This document shows positions 60,544 through 64,000 of a stretch of DNA of 64,000 nt, in pieces. The DNA is taken from NCBI RefSeq assembly GCF_027352905.1, contig NZ_DAIEIF010000050.1:1-64000 (forward strand). Reading direction: 5' to 3'. Made by a program: the position numbers and the translations under genes. The notes below the pieces were generated by a model. That model was not told where the DNA came from, ran no database searches, and saw only the letters and a program-made list of their open reading frames with translations. Numbering within the stretch: the stretch's first letter is position 1; each line of letters begins with the position of its first letter. This DNA comes from Acidocella sp. GTDB taxonomy: Bacteria; Pseudomonadota; Alphaproteobacteria; Acetobacterales; Acetobacteraceae.

Positions 60544-61926
60544 TTACTGGCGATAGATCTCATGACCATTGTTAGCCACGGCGATCTGCGAGGTGGAAAC
60601 GCCCTTCAGTGTGATCGTGGTCCCATCGGAGAGCAGAATCTGCGATCCGCCTCCGCCCAAAGCAGAACCCACCGTCTCCACGGTCGGGGCGCCTGAATCG
60701 AAGGTGCCGGAGCCATTGATCAGCCAAATCGCGTCATGCGCGCCGAAATCGGTGATGGTGAAATCGCCACCGGTGATGCTGACCTCTTGCCCGCCCAGGG
60801 TCGTATAGGTGCCTAACACGTTATAAATATTCGAGGCGCCTGAAACGGTCGAACCTGTGAGCGTGGTGGAGGATGCCTGGCCGATCAAGAAGTTCTGAGA
60901 TCCGGAACCGCCGGCGGAAACGAGGTCTCCCACCGCCTTCACTGTTCCTATCCCGTAATTTTCAAAGCCCACAAAGAAATCGTTGGACCCGCCGCCGCCG
61001 ATCAGAGATTCCTCGCCCTGGCCCGTATAGAGCAGGTTATTCGCGCCCGACGCGCTCAAGAGATCCTGGGCGCCGCCACCCACCAGCGTCACGTTACCCG
61101 CTCCGCCGACCAGTGAGTTGAAGCCCGCCCGGCCTCCGACAAAGAACCCGCCGGCATTGCCGCCCCAAGCCGTCACCGCGTTATTTGCGTAAACGACGTT
61201 CCCATTAATGATGTAAGTGCCGCCATAAACGGTCTGGGCCTGGGTCGAATTATTGATGAAATCCAGATTGCCGCCCGCCCCCGGCAGAAACGCCACGGAT
61301 GCCACGGCACTATCCGAGGCGGTAACGGTGGCATTATCCGAATTGGCTACAAACACGCTCGTGGTGGCGTTGCCGACCGCATTCACATTGCCCGTGCTGC
61401 CCGTGGGACCGCTCAGGAAAACGGTATCACTGCCGCCCGTGGTGATATACTCGCCAGAAAGCGAACCGCCCCCAACCGAGATCACATCCTTTCCGCCCGC
61501 CGCGTAAATCGAGCTGAACCCGCCGGTGACATTATATGTCACATCGCTATTCGCGCCGAACAGTGCCAGATTGGTGAAGGCCGAGCCGTCAACCGTGACC
61601 ACCCCAGGAAATTCTACCCAAAGGCTGGTGGCCGAGGCGGGGACGGAAACGGAATTCGTCATGGCCGGCCCGTTCGTAATGCCCCCCACACTGTTGAAAT
61701 TGGAAATTTCAAACACAGCAGGAAACGCCGGCCCGCCACTATTAACCGTATCGCCCAAGGCAGGATTGTAATCAGCATAACCGACCATCCCCCCATAAAT
61801 GGAGGAAGCCATCCCGCCAGCATACTGGTTTAAGAATGCATTAATGGAATCAGGCAGTGCGGACGGAATCGTTAAAATTCCGGACTGGCCGTTGAAAGCA
61901 CCGTTAATCGTAATCTGCCCAACCAT
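60544..61926 (-). CDS. Gly/Ser/Thr/Asn-rich beta-roll-like secreted or surface protein
   Basis: 460-aa ORF, Lys-poor with repeated V-GGAG-N-/GGGGSNDFFVG-type turns; no N-terminal signal peptide; C-terminal LLSDGTTITLKGVSTSQI resembles the end of hemolysin/RTX-like proteins. Confidence 0.5.
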   Translation of the reverse strand: MVGQITINGAFNGQSGILTIPSALPDSINAFLNQYAGGMASSIYGGMVGYADYNPALGDTVNSGGPAFPAVFEISNFNSVGGITNGPAMTNSVSVPASATSLWVEFPGVVTVDGSAFTNLALFGANSDVTYNVTGGFSSIYAAGGKDVISVGGGSLSGEYITTGGSDTVFLSGPTGSTGNVNAVGNATTSVFVANSDNATVTASDSAVASVAFLPGAGGNLDFINNSTQAQTVYGGTYIINGNVVYANNAVTAWGGNAGGFFVGGRAGFNSLVGGAGNVTLVGGGAQDLLSASGANNLLYTGQGEESLIGGGGSNDFFVGFENYGIGTVKAVGDLVSAGGSGSQNFLIGQASSTTLTGSTVSGASNIYNVLGTYTTLGGQEVSITGGDFTITDFGAHDAIWLINGSGTFDSGAPTVETVGSALGGGGSQILLSDGTTITLKGVSTSQIAVANNGHEIYRQ

Positions 61927-62237
61927 CGGAATCCCCTTCTCAAACCCACCTTATGCGGGGTGTTTAACGCTGCGTTGCGGAAAATGCAAACAAAAATCCA
62001 CAGGCAGGGTTGTATTTTTTTCATATAAAAGACTCAAAATCAGATAATAGTCTTATTATTAATTTATATCCCTCAACCTTGAGGCAGCGCATTTTAATTA
62101 AAGCGGGGGAAATCCCCGGCTTTTGCCTTGGCGGGCATCTCATAGCTGAAGACGCTGACTACTATTTGAGAGGAAGCGGCAGCCGATCCGCAGAAGGTTC
62201 AGATTACAAATTTGAAACCAAATACAAGCAAGGCGCA

Positions 62238-63137
62238 CTATCCCTGCCGCAGCCAAGCCTCGATCAGGCGGCGGGCGATCGACTCCTCGGGCGGAATCGA
62301 AAATCCCAGCGCCTCGCGGTTGCGCACATCCTCACGGGAGAACCAACGAGCATCGAGAATCTCGTTATCCTCCAGCACGATCTCCTCGCTGAGCCCCTCG
62401 CCATGAAATCCCAGCATCAATGAGGCGGGAAAAGGCCAGGGCTGGCTCGCATGGTAGGTCACGGCGCCTACCCGCACACCAGTCTCCTCCATCACTTCCC
62501 GGCGGACGGCATCCTCTAAATTCTCCCCCGGCTCAACGAAGCCCGCGAGAGTGGAGTACATGTTCTGCCTGGCCGGAAAATTTGCGGATTGGCCGAGCAG
62601 CGCCTTTTCCCCCCGCGTGATCAGCATGATCACCGCCGCATCGGTGCGGGGAAAATGCTCTTTTCCGCATTGCTCGCATTGGGCCATCCACCCGGCCTTC
62701 CGCGGCGTCAAAGCCCCCGCGCAGAGCGGGCAGAATTTATGCGTCGCCCGCCAGTTGAACATGCCGAGCGCGGTCAGCAGCAAAGCCGTGTGCGTCGCGG
62801 GCAGGCGGGTCATCAAACTTCGCAACCCGCGGTAATCGCCACCCTCCAGCGCCGCGGGCAGGTCCCGCCCGGTGAAATCCACGGCAAAAACCGGCCGGCC
62901 TTCCACCCGTCCCAGAAACAGGTCGGGCGCCTCGCCAAACGGCGGCAGCAGCGCGGCCCGCAGCCCCGCTGGCGTTTCCTCCACCAGCGCCCTGCCTTCG
63001 TGCAGCACAACGTAGAGGCTCCTGCCATCCTCCGCCGCGCGCGCCTGCCAGGCGGGGTCATCCCGCAGATATGCAGCCCGGTCCAGCGCCATTCCCACCG
63101 GTTCCGGGACGTTTTCGCTTTCATAAAGGGAGGTCAT
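62238..63137 (-). CDS. nudC: NADH pyrophosphatase (Nudix)
   Basis: FCPLCAGALTPRKAGWMAQCEQCGKEHFPRTDAAVIMLI zinc ribbon; GFVEPGENLEDAVRREVMEETGV Nudix box. Confidence 0.95.
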   Translation of the reverse strand: MTSLYESENVPEPVGMALDRAAYLRDDPAWQARAAEDGRSLYVVLHEGRALVEETPAGLRAALLPPFGEAPDLFLGRVEGRPVFAVDFTGRDLPAALEGGDYRGLRSLMTRLPATHTALLLTALGMFNWRATHKFCPLCAGALTPRKAGWMAQCEQCGKEHFPRTDAAVIMLITRGEKALLGQSANFPARQNMYSTLAGFVEPGENLEDAVRREVMEETGVRVGAVTYHASQPWPFPASLMLGFHGEGLSEEIVLEDNEILDARWFSREDVRNREALGFSIPPEESIARRLIEAWLRQG

Positions 63138-63205
63138 GCCTCACATGTGGCATGGCGGGTTTTTTCTGCCAAGCTTGCGCTTCCCCTCCGCAAAAGCGAT
63201 AATCG

Positions 63206-63313
<108 letters not shown>

Positions 63314-63336
63314 TTCTTGCAAGGTCCGCACCGCTC

Positions 63337-63999
63337 ATGGGTTTGTTCGACGACGATGCGCCAGACGCCCCGCCGCCGGGCCCGGGCCTCTTTGGCGATG
63401 AGCCGGATGCCGGGGCGCCCGCGGCGGCGGCCTATCGCGTTCTCGCCCGCAAATACCGCCCCCTCAGCTTTAATGATCTCATCGGCCAGGAGGCGCTGGT
63501 CCGCACCCTGCGCAACGCCTTCGCCATGCGCCGTATCGCCCATGCCTTCATGCTCACCGGCGTGCGCGGCGTGGGCAAAACCACCACGGCCCGGATTCTT
63601 GCCCGCGCGCTCAACTGCACCGGGCCGGACGGCCAGGGCGGCCCCACCCCCGACCCGTGCGGCGTCTGTGAGAATTGCCGGGCGATTCTCGCGGACCGCC
63701 ACCCGGACGTGGTGGAGATGGACGCCGCCTCCAATACCGGCGTGGACGACGTGCGCGAGATCATCGAGGCCACCCGCTTCAAGCCGCTCGCGGCCCGGGT
63801 GAAGGTCTTCATCATCGACGAGGTGCATATGCTCTCCAAGGCGGCGTTCAACGCGCTGCTCAAAACGCTGGAGGAGCCGCCCCCGCATATCAAATTCGTC
63901 CTCGCCACCACGGAGATCCGCAAGGTCCCCGTCACCGTTCTCTCCCGCTGCCAGCGCTTCGATCTCCGGCGCGTGCCGGCGGACACCCTCGCCGCCCAT
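63337..63999 (+). CDS. dnaX: DNA polymerase III subunit gamma/tau, N-terminal part (runs off window)
   Basis: YRVLARKYRPLSFNDLIGQEALVRTLRNAFAMRRIAHAFMLTGVRGVGKTTTARILARALNC, IIDEVHMLSKAAFNALLKTLEEPP. Confidence 0.96.
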   Translation, partial: MGLFDDDAPDAPPPGPGLFGDEPDAGAPAAAAYRVLARKYRPLSFNDLIGQEALVRTLRNAFAMRRIAHAFMLTGVRGVGKTTTARILARALNCTGPDGQGGPTPDPCGVCENCRAILADRHPDVVEMDAASNTGVDDVREIIEATRFKPLAARVKVFIIDEVHMLSKAAFNALLKTLEEPPPHIKFVLATTEIRKVPVTVLSRCQRFDLRRVPADTLAAH

Positions 64000-64000
64000 T

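Overview
High-GC alphaproteobacterial chromosome segment (Acetobacteraceae/Rhodospirillales-like by gene content and codon usage; this is an inference). It is mostly ordinary core genes: ffh-rpsP-rimM-trmD-rplS, leuCDB, uppP, maeB, lipB, ruvX, gatCAB, secDF, dinB, gshB, msrB, nudC, the SRP RNA and dnaX, plus three tRNAs (Arg-ACG, Ser-GCT, Leu-GAG). Two large accessory blocks stand out. One is a very compact trehalose/alpha-glucan operon, glgE-treS/mak-glgB-glgX-treZ-malQ-treY (33.1-49.9 kb). The other is a short flagellar filament cluster, fliC-fliD-fliS-flgM-like-flgN-like (50.0-54.2 kb). The most interesting candidate is an unannotated ~75-nt sRNA locus at about 13.04-13.175 kb. It has an imperfect 13-bp inverted TGC-rich operator (PhaR-like) overlapping the -35 of a sigma70-type promoter, a 5' stem-loop, a single-stranded anti-Shine-Dalgarno 10-mer UUUCCUCCCU, and a strong directional terminator. 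A 15-nt piece of this operator (TTTTTGCTGCAATGC) recurs at 59.54 kb in front of a 52-aa orphan ORF, suggesting a small regulon. Other leads are a vestigial GH13-like N-terminal module on GlgE, a frameshifted flippase gene, a near-perfect hairpin before leuC, a secreted-type Gly-rich beta-roll-like protein, and an unexplained patch after tRNA-Arg. No CRISPR array, intact transposase, integrase or recognisable defence system was seen. All calls are by eye; no database search was run.
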